This document shows, in pieces, positions 23,672 through 35,665 of a stretch of DNA of 64,000 nucleotides. The stretch's first letter is position 1. Each line of letters opens with the position of its first letter. Below the pieces are notes generated by a model that had not been told where the DNA came from, made no database searches, and was given only the letters and a program-made list of their open reading frames with translations. The stretch spans positions 15,066,001 to 15,130,000 of the forward strand of contig OY992835.1 of the NCBI GenBank assembly GCA_963921425.1, read 5' to 3'. Made by a program: the position numbers and the translations under genes. The stretch is from Dryas octopetala. Its lineage: Eukaryota > Streptophyta > Magnoliopsida > Rosales > Rosaceae.

Positions 23672-24399
23672 GTGGCGGAGCTGGGATTAAAAACTTAGGT
23701 GGGCTATGGCTGCAAATGAATTAGGATAGTAGGCTGTTTATAGGACTGGTAGTGGGCTATAATTGAATTGGGCATTATTTTGGCTATAAAATTTGAGTGC
23801 TACTATTTCCATCCTGTGTCCTATTTTTTCATCCACTATATAATTTCACCCCTTTTTAAATATTAAGAAATAATAATCCTCTTTTTTCACTCCCAATGTC
23901 CCTAATATACTTTTACTAATAACTTTTACGTTAGAATGAGATCGTGAATAAGGGAATAAATCAAACAAAACAATTAAAAAAACATGGGGGATTTGGTAAT
24001 ATGAATGATGGAGACAAAATCAGATATTAGAAACAATATGTTAGAGTTAGATTGTGAATAAATCTTTACAGAACAAAAAAGAAGATCGAAATTATTGTTC
24101 ATGAATTCAAAGTGGTTTTTCCTTGTATATAATAAAGTGTGGAAGATGAAGAGAAGATTAAATGAATTTAGGGGGGTGTAGAGAAGTGAGTGGGTAAAAT
24201 ATCTTTTTGTTTACATAAGTCTTTAGAGGTCATTTTGCAAAAATTAAACAAGTGATTAATATTTTTATGAAGTGGTTAGTGAGAAAATAGGATATAGGAG
24301 TGAAAATAGTAGCACTCTAAAATTTTATGTAGAAAAGGACTTTGAGTCAGGCTTACTCGGGCTACAGCCCAGATTAGCCAACTCTTTGTTCCTCCCCTA
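23672..24399. mobile_element. Transposon remnant with 10-bp flanking repeat
   Basis: The element starts GTGGCGGAGCTGGGATT and ends ...CTCCCCTA. It is flanked by the identical 10-mer ATTGGCTTCA at 23662-23671 and 24400-24409. The left end GGTGGGCTATGGCTG and right end CGGGCTACAGCCC are loosely inverse. It is interrupted by another element at 23795-24317, so its own length is about 200 bp. The family is uncertain. Confidence 0.65.
23795..24317. mobile_element. hAT-like MITE nested in the previous element
   Basis: The ends GAGTGCTACTATTT and AAATAGTAGCACTC extend into imperfect inverted repeats of about 60 bp. The 8-bp duplication TAAAATTT flanks it (23787-23794 and 24318-24325). An 8-bp duplication with short conserved tips fits hAT-derived MITEs. 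There is no coding capacity. Confidence 0.8.
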
Positions 24400-24409
24400 A
24401 TTGGCTTCA

Positions 24410-26164
24410 CTACAAAGCATTTTTTTCCCTTTTTGTATGATATAGGGGGGACGAGAATGTGAAATTCTCTTTCCTATGTTTGGTAATCCAGGGAAAATAA
24501 ACTAAAAATTATCTTTTTATTTTTATTTTCATATATATTTGGGTTGGGCAGAAATTGGAAATGAAAAGTGTCACTCAAGCTGGAGCAAGAGTTTCATTTT
24601 CCCTCTAATAAAGGCTATCAAATTTTCTTGAACTAGAAATTAATTTTCCTTCTTTGTACTTATCAAACATGAGAATATAATTAATTTATCATTCTTAAAT
24701 TTCTAAAACTTGAATCAAACAGGGATCTAAAATGGATCAAACCTTTAACCTATCATAATTCTAATTACTTTATCCACTCTCTTTCACCGCTCCGACTCGC
24801 GCCGGGCAGAACACCCTTATTTCCAAGTTTTGTTGTCGATTCAAACTGAGGGTCAAGATTGATTTTGGATGTAGACAGCTGATATATGTGGCACATTGCA
24901 TAGATATACATACATACATCGATTCCGTATATTTTGAATTTTGGGTTGACCATTTTGAATTTGAGAAAAGAAACTTGATTTATGAGATGAATTAAAAACA
25001 TGGCATTGAGTGAGTGATCGAGAATGTTGCATCCATTCAAAAAGTGACCTGGCCACTAGGCACAGGCCAAACCCAACTATCTAGCACGTGCATGCTTATA
25101 TCTACTTTTTCTCTACGTGCATTAAATAGTTGGTGATCCGTACTGGTCCACCATACCAAAGAATTTAATACCTTTCTGTACCAACAAAAAAAAAAAAGAA
25201 TTTAATACTTTCGTAAATTTGTAGGTTCCAACCGTATGATATGAAAAATAATTGTATCAGTTGTGGCCAAAAACAGTAGTAGGTTCTTCAATATAATTGT
25301 ACTGCAAACATATATTAATATATACACCTGCTGTATTATTATAATGTACGTAGCTAGGTAACCCACCCTAGCTAGCTAGCTAAGAAAAACAAAATTAAGG
25401 AAATTAATCCTTTTCAAGAGAGTAATTACCACACTAAATTCATACATATCCCCTACTTTCAAGATTTAACTTAATTTGCTTTCAGAATCATCATCAATGT
25501 TGCTTCTATTTAATTCTTACTTACAAGGATATATATTGACTGCATGTAGAGCTAGTCCTTATAATTTCTTTGGAGAGTCCAAGCAAAGATTAGGTAAGAG
25601 AGGGCCAATTGCTAATTCTAGAGAGAGGATAAGAAGAAGATGAATTAATGCATTCTTGAAATTTCAGTAAAAAAGAATATTATCATAGCTAATTGCAGAA
25701 AAAGGAGATAATACTTAAGCATAAGGAACATTAATCCTCCATTATCGTTAACCACACTTCGGTGTACCCCGCCCAAGAGTCGGTGTCCGTCAAACCACAC
25801 ATTAAAGTATTAAACCACACTCTTATCGCTTAAATATTAGGTTTTTCTTTTAGCATTCAGAAAAAAAAAAAAAAAAAATCCTAAAGCTAAAGCTTTGAAT
25901 TATTCTACCCTTTAAGTAATTAATCTTGTCAAAAAATGAGGTAAAAATAGGAAAATGAGCAAATACTTGTAAGAAAAACACAATCATATATAATTGTGAA
26001 TCTACTAACAGTATTTTGATTAACTAGTGGTATTTTTTTCCATAATATTGAAGAAAAATTATCATAACATGATAGCATAAGAAAACTACTTACTTTTACT
26101 ACTCATAAATTCTAAAACTAATACAGTAACATTACAGCTAAATTTCAGTGTCGGAAGAAAGAAA

Positions 26165-26214
<50 letters not shown>

Positions 26215-26284
26215 TGTGTGAGTGAGGGACAAAGCTAGCTGAAACAAAAAACAGCAAATAACCCTATTCAATTCGTTCTCATCA
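24410..26284. other. Intergenic with GA microsatellite
   Basis: AT-rich DNA with no supported gene. It contains poly-A tracts (25186-25198, 25860-25878), a short CTAGCTAGCTAGC stretch at 25370-25382 and a (GA)n run at 26167-26211 near the 3' end of the small minus-strand gene. Confidence 0.5.
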
Positions 26285-26647
26285 TCAGCCTACAATCCCT
26301 GCAGACTGATGAAAAACCCTAGACGGAACAGCGAACCTGGCCGAGAAGGAACGAGAGAGGACATCGGGGTCGGTCCACGTGGCGCCCTGATCGAAATTCT
26401 GGGAGTAGGTGTAGGGATCGTAAGGAGCACGCGCAAGTACTGGATTAGTACTGGAACAATACTGAAAGACGAACCTCTTCCTCTCTTTCTTTATCCTCCT
26501 CCACAACAACACTCTCCACCTTGCCATCTTTGCTTCTGTACTTGCCAATGCATCGAGGAAGACCATCTTCTCATACCCACTTTTCACACAGCTCTGGAGA
26601 TTTGACATCACAGCCGAGTTGCACCAAATGTTAAGCTCCATGGACAT
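26285..26647 (-). CDS. Small uncharacterised plant protein with YDPxxYxxNFD motif
   Basis: A single-exon frame of 120 codons. Its N-terminal half is helical with a basic patch (WRVLLWRRIKKERKR). The C-terminal half carries YDPYTYSQNFDQG followed by SRSFSARF, a motif pattern I know from short plant-specific proteins with no assigned role (YDPxSYxxNFDxG). The start is chosen because a TATA-like box lies about 65 bases upstream and the next Met is only two codons on. There is no signal peptide or membrane segment. I do not know its function. Confidence 0.7.
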   Translation of the reverse strand: MSMELNIWCNSAVMSNLQSCVKSGYEKMVFLDALASTEAKMARWRVLLWRRIKKERKRFVFQYCSSTNPVLARAPYDPYTYSQNFDQGATWTDPDVLSRSFSARFAVPSRVFHQSAGIVG

Positions 26648-26710
26648 ATATCAAACTTCAACTGCTCTATCTTTTTTTTGTTGCAGCTTATTATGGATAA
26701 TAATAGATCA

Positions 26711-26720
26711 CTATTTATAC
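26711..26720 (-). promoter_or_regulatory. TATA box of the small minus-strand gene
   Basis: GTATAAATAG on the minus strand, about 64 bases upstream of the chosen ATG, a normal distance for a plant core promoter with a short 5' UTR. Confidence 0.6.
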
Positions 26721-27696
26721 TGCAGGGAAGGAACAAACACTTTCTGAAGCTTTTATTATGAGTCTCTGTTTGCAGTTAAAGTTAGGCATTTCCTCAGTAT
26801 TGGGCTTTTCAACTAGAAAAATTGTGGCAACTTATGAACCCTGCAAACAAGAATTTAATGTGTTGGAACAAAAACGGGTTCTGTCTTTATCAGAGCATTA
26901 AAAACATGCCTTTCCTCGATTCCTTCCCCTTGCTTAGCAATTAGCATTATCAAATATCAAGAGGAATGCTGGACTTGCCAAATGTAAGGCCCGGGCCCAA
27001 TTCACAGACAGCTTCTTTTATCAACTGGGCCGGATGGTTTGCTTATGTGGGTCGCTTAGTCCATCACCTTTCAGCACTATCATCAAAGTTGGTTGGGGAG
27101 CCCTACATACCAAACTTTAAACTTTGACTTGTTTTTTCTTTTGGGTTAATTACACTTTGGGCACATTCTCAAGTTTTTCACTTTGCAACCTTGAAAACTC
27201 TACAATTTACACGGTGATGTTAAACCCTTTTTTTAATTTATGCCCTCCGTTAGTTTTTGATCATATGTTTGGCCTCTTTTTTGAACAGTTATTTGCTTGT
27301 GAGGAAGCTAGGGACTCTCGTTTTCATGGGGCAAGTGACAAAGTGTTCACATACTCGGATTTCTGTTGGGGCATGTGTCATCTAAGATAGAACACGTAGA
27401 CAATTTAGGCAGAAAATAAGTATTTGATTTTATGAAAAATGCCCTTAATCGAAGGTTAAATACGATTAAACTAATGGAGGACATAAATTAAAAGACATAT
27501 CTAACATTAGAGTGTACATTGTATAAATTGTAGAGTTTTAATAATTAGGATGTAAAGGGAAATCAATTTACACGGGTAAAAATGTATTTACACATAAATC
27601 ACTCTTCCCCTCACTAGCTAATATACAATATATTACATATTCACAGATGACATGCATATCAGATCGGATTAATTACATGCCATGTGTATATATGTT
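26721..27696. other. Intergenic with a decayed TIR element
   Basis: About 27140-27570 holds imperfect inverted ends: AAAACTCTACAATTTACAC at 27195 and its inverse near 27530. They extend to TTAATTTATG[C/T]CCTCC and look like an old MITE of about 430 bp. The rest is plain AT-rich spacer. Confidence 0.5.
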
Positions 27697-28865
27697 TTAT
27701 GTTGCAAACTTCACAGCTCCTGAAGGGTGAAGCTCTTTGATGGTGTAAATTACAGACCCATGCACCCATTGAAAGCTTCCAGTTTGCTGCACAATGTATG
27801 CGCATGCAGGTGCCCAAATTCATCACTGGCATTATTGTAAATACAAAACAGACAAAGATCGATGAGAGAAAAGCAATTAATGTTGCATAAAATTATGGCC
27901 CATTAACAGATTGACTGACTGATCATGATCTAATTAAGTAGCTTAATTGCTCACCTGATCATAACAATTATGACGGAAAATCGTCTGATTCACTGTATTT
28001 ACCATAACTTCACACGACACTCTTGCCTGCAGTCAAAGTATCAATTAACCGTTTGGAAGAAAAGAAAAAGAAAAGTGTCAATTAACCAAAAGAAAAACAC
28101 CACCTTTAAGTCTTTAAAGGTAATCCATCAATCAACCTAAAATTCAAATCTTAGTCTGCAAAATAAGCATTGAGTACGTGATGATAGAGTACCATACTTT
28201 AAGGCTACACTTGCAATTTTTGACGGTTCGATGCGTTAATTACCAACTAATTATAATAATTAATGTAACAAATACAATTAATCGCAACATCACATGATCA
28301 AGTAATAAATTAGAGTATAAGATTGTCTTAAATCATTTACCTTCAAAGGAAACTGAAAGAACAGTACGCCGAACCGGCCGTGAACCTCCGTAACGGTGTC
28401 AAACGGCACCGTTCCCTTAGCCAAGTCCTCCAGCAGCAGCACCACGTCGGAAAACACCCCGACCCCACTGAACTCCACCTCGGCGTCCACGTAGGACGAC
28501 CCGAACGCCCTCACGTGCCCCCGCCCGAACGTCACGTGTCCCAGCCTCTTCCCTCTGTACCCGACCCCAACCTCCAGCGCCTCGTAGTCCATCGAGTAAA
28601 CGTCGCCGTTCCGCACCTTGATCGTCACGAGCATGGACACGTCGATGGCCAAGCGCGGGCGCGTGTGCACCTGCACTCGCTCCAGCCGCAGTCGCACGAT
28701 CTTGAGGGAGGGGTCGGACGGCCAGAAGACGAACGTCGCGGAGGCGAAGAAGAATAGGAGAGCGACGGCGCAGATGGTACGGCGTCGTTGTAGGAACGGT
28801 GTTGGAACGACGTAGTTTTGGTCAGGGGGTAATGGGGTGTAGTGGGGTGGTGGTTCGGGTGCCAT
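27697..28865 (-). CDS. LEA2 / NHL-type membrane-anchored protein
   Basis: Exons (minus) are 28341-28865, 27955-28026 and 27697-27786, giving 228 residues in one frame. A Pro-rich cytosolic N-terminus with an RRR stop-transfer (about residues 27-29) precedes one membrane helix (about 30-49, TICAVALLFFFASATFVFWP). A LEA_2 beta-sandwich domain follows (VTIKVRNGDVYSMDYE, then VSCEVMVNTVNQT in exon 2). Length and layout match the NDR1/HIN1-like and LEA2 family, which sits at the plasma membrane or ER and is often linked to defence or stress; the exact role of this member is unknown. Exon 1 is very GC-rich compared with its surroundings and the distal exons, a 5'-biased GC gradient. Confidence 0.85.
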
Positions 28866-30046
28866 AGTAGGAGTGTGGAGGGGGAGCTTGTTTGAGAGTT
28901 TGAGTTTGGGTTTTGTTTGGTTGCTCTTTTTAAAGTTTTGTTTGGATGTAGGGAAAGTGAGGTGGGGTAGAGATATGTTGCTTCCTAGTTATTTCATATA
29001 ATTTTGGATTCTTTCATGTCATTATGAGTGCAACACACTTTTCATTTATTGTTTTATTACAAAATGATGGGAGAATTCAAATAGGAAATAATAATTAGGT
29101 CGAGTTTAGAGTTCCTTAATTGTGGAGGTTATATATCTTGAAGCTCATACATGTTCAAGTTACGTACAATTACATGCATGCATGTTAATTTATTATATAC
29201 TTTGGAAAATCTTCAAGTGGATATATATATATAGAATCCTTGGAAGATGAGAGTTTTAGTTATAATAAAATTTTAAGTTTTAAAAGTAGATTTGGATTCT
29301 CTGCTGTCTTAGTTTTTATTTGCTTAAATCTTAACCATGTAATTAAATGATTAATATAATCTCACTTACATTCAAAAAGTGCCACAGGGGGCACAAGGTG
29401 AAAAAGACAAAAGTTCTCAAATACTACTTCAAGAACAAGAAATCTGTATATAAAAACACCAGGAAGCTAGCTAGGAAAGGTAAACAAATAAAATAATGAA
29501 TAGAATCACATATATATGCTTCAAAAAGTACAAATGCTTAAACTTAAAGATGAAGATTTTTATAACATGCATCACATAACATTGACAAATATTGCTAGCT
29601 GGAGCATTGCTAGTAATTGTTTCCCATATATTGCCAAATTCATCCCTCATTTTTGTTTTGTTTTGTCAGGGTGCATGCATGGTTTTGATAACATTAAGAA
29701 AATATAAATGCAGAACTGCAATCAACCATAACAATCTATTTTGAGTACAATCTGGCCGGTAAGGAGACACCTGAATTCATTCATTGATAAAATCTATAAT
29801 ATCCAATGGACTCATATAATAAGATATGGGCCTGCAAAGAAGAATCATGAGACACCTTTTTAACATATATGCATTGAGATTTGAGAAGTGCAACATAAAA
29901 CTACCAGTCAACACAACTACCAGTCCACTTCTGGATTGAGTACGTGCTTTCTTTGTCCTCTTTTCTACTTCCATCTATTTAATTTCTATGAAAATGCTCA
30001 TATAACTCCTTGTTTGTCAACTTACCAACAAGAGGCAACAACAACT

Positions 30047-30113
<67 letters not shown>

Positions 30114-30164
30114 AGCTCTTTCTTGCCCCTTAACATTTACAAGTATTTTGATCAAAGTAGAGTA
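28866..30164. other. Intergenic / divergent promoter region
   Basis: This spacer lies between the LEA2 and RAB5 starts, so the two genes diverge from it. It is AT-rich with a (TA)n run near 29222-29232. No other gene is supported. Confidence 0.5.
30050..30109. repeat. (TC)n microsatellite in the RAB5 leader
   Basis: An uninterrupted TC run of about 60 bases ending 55 bases before the RAB5 ATG. Pyrimidine runs in plant 5' UTRs are common and can affect transcription level; length variation is likely. Confidence 0.95.
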
Positions 30165-33100
30165 ATGGCCAGGCCTGGCAACAAGATCATTCAAGCCAAA
30201 CTGGTGGGTATGTCTTACCCTCTCTTATTTCAATTCTTTTTAATCTTAATATATTATTTCTTATATCTATTATTTCATTCCTGTCTTTTTTTTTTCTCTC
30301 CTCTGTTCCCTTCAGCTAAAATCATCATTAATTAGTTGATGTTGTTGTTGATTAAGAAAAGGGTAATCTGTGTAGAGATTTTTATGAGAATGAGTATGCA
30401 AATTTTGTACAACAATCCCTGTGCGCATTTGCTAATTTCTGATTGCTTAGCAGAGAAACCTTTTGGATACTAGCCAGAATACAAAAGTTGATGTAAATTG
30501 GATATCTCCTTTTCCAATTGCTGGAAAAAATTGAACCCCACAAAAGTGAAATGATCCACCATTTTTGAAATGGCCCAATTCATGATTTTGCCAAACAAAA
30601 AAATGCAGTTGGAGCAGTGACCCTGTTCAATTTATGGGCATCCAAATGAGGCTACTGAATATTGGGTATCCTATGGTTTAAATTTCCTGGGGGATACAAT
30701 AAAAACGGTGCATATTCCCGTTAAAATTAGAGTGTTTCCGTATCAATGCTCACACTGTTTTATTCACTAGTTAAACAATGCCTACGTTGGCTGTATCAGG
30801 ATTTCTAGCAGAGTTTATTTCAGCATATACACCTGCATTTCCAACTTTTTTCATATAGGTGTGCCATTCTTACTCTAGGAGCTGATTTTATATATACTGC
30901 ACATTGCTATAGTGAGTTGGAAGATTAGTCCTGATATGAATTGCATATCTTCATCCACTAATATGAACTCCACCATATGAAATGTACAGGCTCTTAGGTT
31001 GAATTAAGAGCATATTAGAAAAGAGCTTTTGGCTTCCTTTTTTTTTTTTGGATCAGGAAAGCATATTCCTTCCTTGATGAGAGCAATGCTTACAAAGATC
31101 TTGTAGCACAAAATTGATAGTTGAAATGAATTTTATTATGTAGCACAAAGCCTTAATTATTAGTTGAATTGTCTTGCAAAGACACACAGCTCAAATTCAA
31201 ATTTTGTGAATGTTTCTTTTCAGGTGCTTCTAGGGGACATGGGAACTGGGAAAACCAGTTTGGTACTAAAATTCGTCAAAGGCCAGTTTTTTGATCACCA
31301 GGTTCATGCTGATCTCTTGTTTTCTTAGCAAAAGCTTTCCTTTTCCTTATTTGAGCTCTTCACAATTGAGGACCTTGGCATTTGTCATCATGCAGGAACC
31401 AACCGTAGGAGCAGCTTTTTTCACTCAGATACTATCTTTAAGTGAAGCCACTGTGAAGTTTGATATATGGGACACAGCAGGACAAGAACGATATCATAGC
31501 TTGGCTCCTATGTACTATCGCGGTGCAGCAGCAGCTGTAGTTGTGTATGATATCTCAAGCACGGTACCTATGAATCAAACTTCTTATGTTTATTTATTTG
31601 CAAGTTGCTTCCATTGAGAGTTTTTTTTGAATAAATGCATGCACTTCTCTCACTAAATATATATGTTTTATTGAATTAATACCACTTTCTCTATCTTAAA
31701 GAGTATATGTGCCTGTGTGATGTATACAACTGCTAATGACTATGACTTTTGATGTATATCAGATTTAGATCTCTTAAGCTGTCTATTTCCTGAAATTAAA
31801 ACAGAGTAAACTGGCTTCACCTTTATATAATCCAAATTTCATAGACATAATCATTAGGGTACTATCATCTACTATCCAGTACCTGGATGAATATGATTGC
31901 AAGTTGTATCCAGACTCCTGGTTTTCTACAGCTATCCATTTTATGTATGCTATAACTTCTGGTTTAAAGGCAGTTTCATGCATTTTCAATACAATACTCA
32001 GTTATACTATATACCAATTATCTACAGTTCTCTTATTAGTATGTGAACTGGCTGCAGGATACATTCACTCGAGCCAAAAAATGGGTTCAAGAATTGCAAA
32101 GGCAAGGTGAGGCCAAGAAAATTGAAAAGTAGTGTTTTATCTTGTTTTTACTTGTTTAAATTCCATTTTAAATATAATAAACTAAACAATCAAATTATTT
32201 ATGATTTTAGATATCTCTTATCTTCTTGTCTAACTAGTCTACTAGATATTACATATTTTATCCCAATATCCTTTTGTGAAACAAACCTCTCTGTGCTTTG
32301 AAAATATTCCATCAGATTTGTAATACACATTACTTAGTGGTGTTCCAAATAACTGCATATTGTTGCCATATGTATATGCAATGTAGAACATGTGGAACAA
32401 ACCTTGCTCTTGCATAATTCCTGTTTGGTTCCTATTCTCATCTGAATTTTTCAGGTTCTTTGTGACCTCTTCTGTTTTAAAATTGCACTGTTTCCAATTT
32501 GAAACAACCTGGTTTAGCTCTTTTCTTGCGTACATGTATTTATGTTAAAATAGTATGTGTGTTTTGGCATGATTTTTCAGCTGTTTTTGAAAACAATGTT
32601 TCATTTATTATCGAATTGTGTGTTTGTTTTGGGATGAGTTTCAGCTGTTCATGAAACATGATTCATTAGTTATCACATTTGGTAGGGAATTTAAACTTGG
32701 TGATGGCGTTGGTCGCAAATAAGTCTGACTTGGAGGCAAAAAGAGAGGTCGAAAATGAGGTATCTGCAGCATCTTCTATTCTGTTTCCATCTGCATGAGT
32801 GTATTAGCTAGGAAGATGAGCTTATTTGCAGTTTTATTGACTATCAAATCCGACATTAAAGGTTCGCTGTTATAGGCCTGGAACTTGTGCCACAGGTTTA
32901 CTGTTTCATTTTTCTTGTAATTGGATTGCAGGAAGGGGAGCAATTTGCTCAAGAGAATGGGATGTTTTTCATGGAAACATCAGCCAAAACCTCTCAGAAT
33001 ATTAATGAGCTTTTCCACGAAATAGGTAAATTTCAGATTTATTATCAGGAAGAATAATCTGGTTCACTTGCATCAGTTGATGAGGATATAGTAGGGCCTT

Positions 33101-33452
33101 CACCAGGAAAATTAACTGTTTAAAACATTAAACATCCGATTTGTAACTCATATTTTATGAGGTGTGCATCCAGACTTGTTTGCGTAGAGGTTTATAAATA
33201 GTTAATTAGTTCTGTTTTAGGATCACATAGAATTGTTACTTTGTTAGCATTCGGAAAATTTAATTTGTTTGGTCTTGTACCCCCAAGGTATTCTGTTTTT
33301 AGAATCCAAATATGCAATGCTTAGATAGTTTGTTCCTTTCCACTTATGCAGCAAAGAGGTTAGCAAGAGCTTGCCCTGCAAAGCCTACCGGAGTGACTCT
33401 ACACAATGAAGCACGAGACAGAAGAAGAAAGTCTTTTTGTTGCTTGGGGTGA
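30165..33452 (+). CDS. Rab5-class small GTPase (RABF2 / RHN1-like)
   Basis: Exons 30165-30203, 31224-31301, 31396-31563, 32058-32106, 32686-32759, 32932-33025 and 33352-33452 join to exactly 200 residues. Motifs in order: P-loop GDMGTGKT (17-24), effector loop PTVGAAFF (41-48), WDTAGQE (64-70), NKSD (123-126), ETSAK, and a C-terminal CC-Leu-Gly end for geranylgeranylation. [15 protein letters not shown] is diagnostic for the Rab5 group. Such proteins act on endosomes and control traffic to the vacuole; they cycle with VPS9-type exchange factors. The P-loop (DMGTGKT) differs from the DVGAGKS of Arabidopsis RABF2, so this may be a diverged paralogue. The catalytic Gln of DTAGQE is kept. The TC run in the leader is the only visible regulatory feature. 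Confidence 0.9.
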
Positions 33453-34151
33453 CTGCCTACCATTGCATGCCCTTATTGTTTTGGTTCAGGTTGTTTTCTT
33501 CCAAGTGCAAGAGGGAGTCTCAGCAAATTGCTCACATAATATCAAAGATGTTATAACTTAAAGAAAAGTGTTCAAAATTCAAGAACAAATGTCCCTGTTT
33601 GTATGTATGCTGACTAAACTCTACTTCCACGCAATATCTGTAAATTCCATGTCTTTACAATTCAAATTTGTCTCCTCCTTCATATCTAACATATTTGAAT
33701 CCCATGTGACCAATATATTAAGCTATTTACCAATTTGGTCTGTTCGTGGTTTTGAGGTATGGACTGGAGTTTTTAACCCTTAAAGCCTTTCTTTCGAGGG
33801 AAGAAAGGTAAAAGAGACTACATGTCTCTCAAAAAATTAAAGGTGGCAGGTAGCTACACCTTTCCTAGTCAAGGATCGGCTTTTAAATTGCATAATTCGG
33901 TGGTTCACCACGTTTCTATTTTTTTCTATTAGAAGCATCACATGGAATTTGAACTTTGGCTCCTCCCTCTTTTATTCTATCTAGAGAGGAGGAGAGATTC
34001 GAACTCGAGATTTCTCTAACGTTGAAACAAGATATCATTCGACCAAATAAAATAAATTGTTACACACCACGAATTCAAATAAGATTTTGGACCTATTTGG
34101 TAAGAATTAAATATTCTTAGAATTTTTCATTGATACGACATGCTGTTTTTT
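33453..34151. other. Intergenic
   Basis: The RAB5 3' flank and spacer. Near 33980-34000 there is an isolated ATTCGAACTCGAGA stretch resembling tRNA-derived repeat debris. No gene is supported. Confidence 0.4.
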
Positions 34152-34274
34152 CCATTCATTCATTTCAGGATTAGCCGTGGTCTTACAAACTCTATCGATG
34201 GTATGGACGAATTTGTTGTGTAAAAGATACTAGCCGCACATAAAATCCGAGTACTCTACCGTTGAGTTAGCATC
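34152..34274 (-). other. Nuclear plastid DNA fragment: trnK-UUU 5' exon and intron start
   Basis: On the minus strand the text reads TGCTAACTCAACGGTAGAG then TACTCGG, the 5' exon of chloroplast tRNA-Lys(UUU), followed by GTGCGGCTAGTATCTTTTAC, the start of its group II intron, and then CGTCCATACCATCGATAGAG and GTAAGACCACGGC. Only the first exon and about 90 intron bases are present, with small differences from plastid sequence as I recall it. It is therefore a short, old nuclear insertion of plastid DNA and not a working tRNA gene. A run of C (34274-34288) replaces the GGG of the tRNA 5' end. Confidence 0.8.
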
Positions 34275-34288
34275 CCCCCCCCCCCCCC

Positions 34289-35022
34289 TTAAAATAATTA
34301 TAATGTGTATATACAATCGGAATCCCAATAACTAAACAGATTTAATTGCACAACGCCATCAAAACATTAATAATTAGTTGATTTTCAAAACATTGGTCAT
34401 GAATATAGAGGTAAATACTCTTAATTACTAGAACTACAAGCCCCTACTACTCTTATTAATATAGATATGATACGTTACAACATGACACAGATGTGATGAC
34501 AAAACAAATCTAAAAAATTTAGAGTAGAGACAAAAGTTAAATTTGACTATTGCAGGTTTAAGAAGAGTTTGAGGAGCCTCATCCATTTAACTTGATTTGG
34601 AAAAAATTTTAAGAAAATCTCAAATTTAGAGAAATTTTAGAAAATTGATTGGAATTCTGTTTTATATCATTTTTTTCTCAAATTTAAATTTGGGGGAAGG
34701 TTTAATTAAAGAAGGACCGAAGATGCTCTAAGCTATAGCTCTAAGTGACATTTGGCAGTTCTAAAATTCAAATCTTAAAGTAAACAAATTTATAATATAT
34801 AACTATAATTGAACCACATAAAATTAAGCATAGAACACTCGAATATATTTTTTTTTCTTTTATTGTGATCATCGTTATTTTGTTAAGATCGACATTTTTT
34901 TTTCAATTAAATTGCTGGGATGTGGCAGTTGTGCCAGAAATGTAGAATTTTTTATGCGCGCATAGTGATGTTTAGCTGTAGATTCTAGGACGGAGTCCCA
35001 TGACATCCCATAATCAATATAT
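34289..35022. other. Intergenic
   Basis: AT-rich spacer with no gene, RNA or clear repeat that I can support. Confidence 0.4.
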
Positions 35023-35031
35023 TAATATATA

Positions 35032-35656
35032 GGAAAAAATTTACAAACATGACACATACTTTGATGGTTGTTTTATTTCAGGACATTAATTTTGATTCGT
35101 ATTAATGAAGGACACATACTTTTATTTTGTGTCAATTAAGGACTATTTTTTTTATTTCAACTTTGGCCTGACATTGGACCCATTAAAACTCCACCAAATT
35201 TAGCAAATTTATACTTGGTTCAAAACTATGCATCTCCTCTTTACAACCATATAAAGATCACTATCTTGGACATTTACAACTCCAGATAATTGGCTCAAAA
35301 GTAGGGTACCCAAAACTGTCCAATTAGACCTCTGGGAAAAAATTTGGAAAATCGGACAATTTCGGGTACTCTACTTTGGGGTCGATTATCTGGAGTTGTA
35401 GAAATCTGATTTGGATGATCTTTATATGGTTGTAAAGAGGAGATGCATATCTTTAAACCTAGTATAATTTTTCTGAATTTAGTGGAGTTCTGATGGGTCC
35501 AACGTCAGACCAAAGTTGAGATAAAAACTGAAAAAAAAAACATAGTCCTTAATTGACACAAAATGAAAGTATGTGTCCTTCATTAACATAAAGCAAAATT
35601 AATGTCCTGAAATGAAACAACCATCAAAGTATGTGTCATGTTTGTAAATTTTTCCC
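35032..35656. mobile_element. MULE-like MITE with 9-bp target duplication
   Basis: A 625-bp element with terminal inverted repeats of about 145 bp (GGAAAAAATTTACAAACATG and inverse; further in, TGTGTCCTTCATTAA matches inverted). The 9-bp duplication TAATATATA lies at 35023-35031 and 35657-35665. Inside, a second inverted pair (35210-35320 and 35365-35465, GAGGAGATGCAT...) makes nearly the whole element a hairpin. That inner stretch is shared with the element at 13790-14358. There is no coding capacity. Confidence 0.9.
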
Positions 35657-35665
35657 TAATATATA

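Noticed and set aside
24765-25056. Minus-strand frames near 24.8-25.1 kb
   Set aside because: Two overlapping frames with low complexity, no homology and no promoter or splice support.
34152-34274. A tRNA-Lys gene
   Set aside because: Only the plastid 5' exon and part of the intron are present; the 3' exon and anticodon-arm completion are missing.
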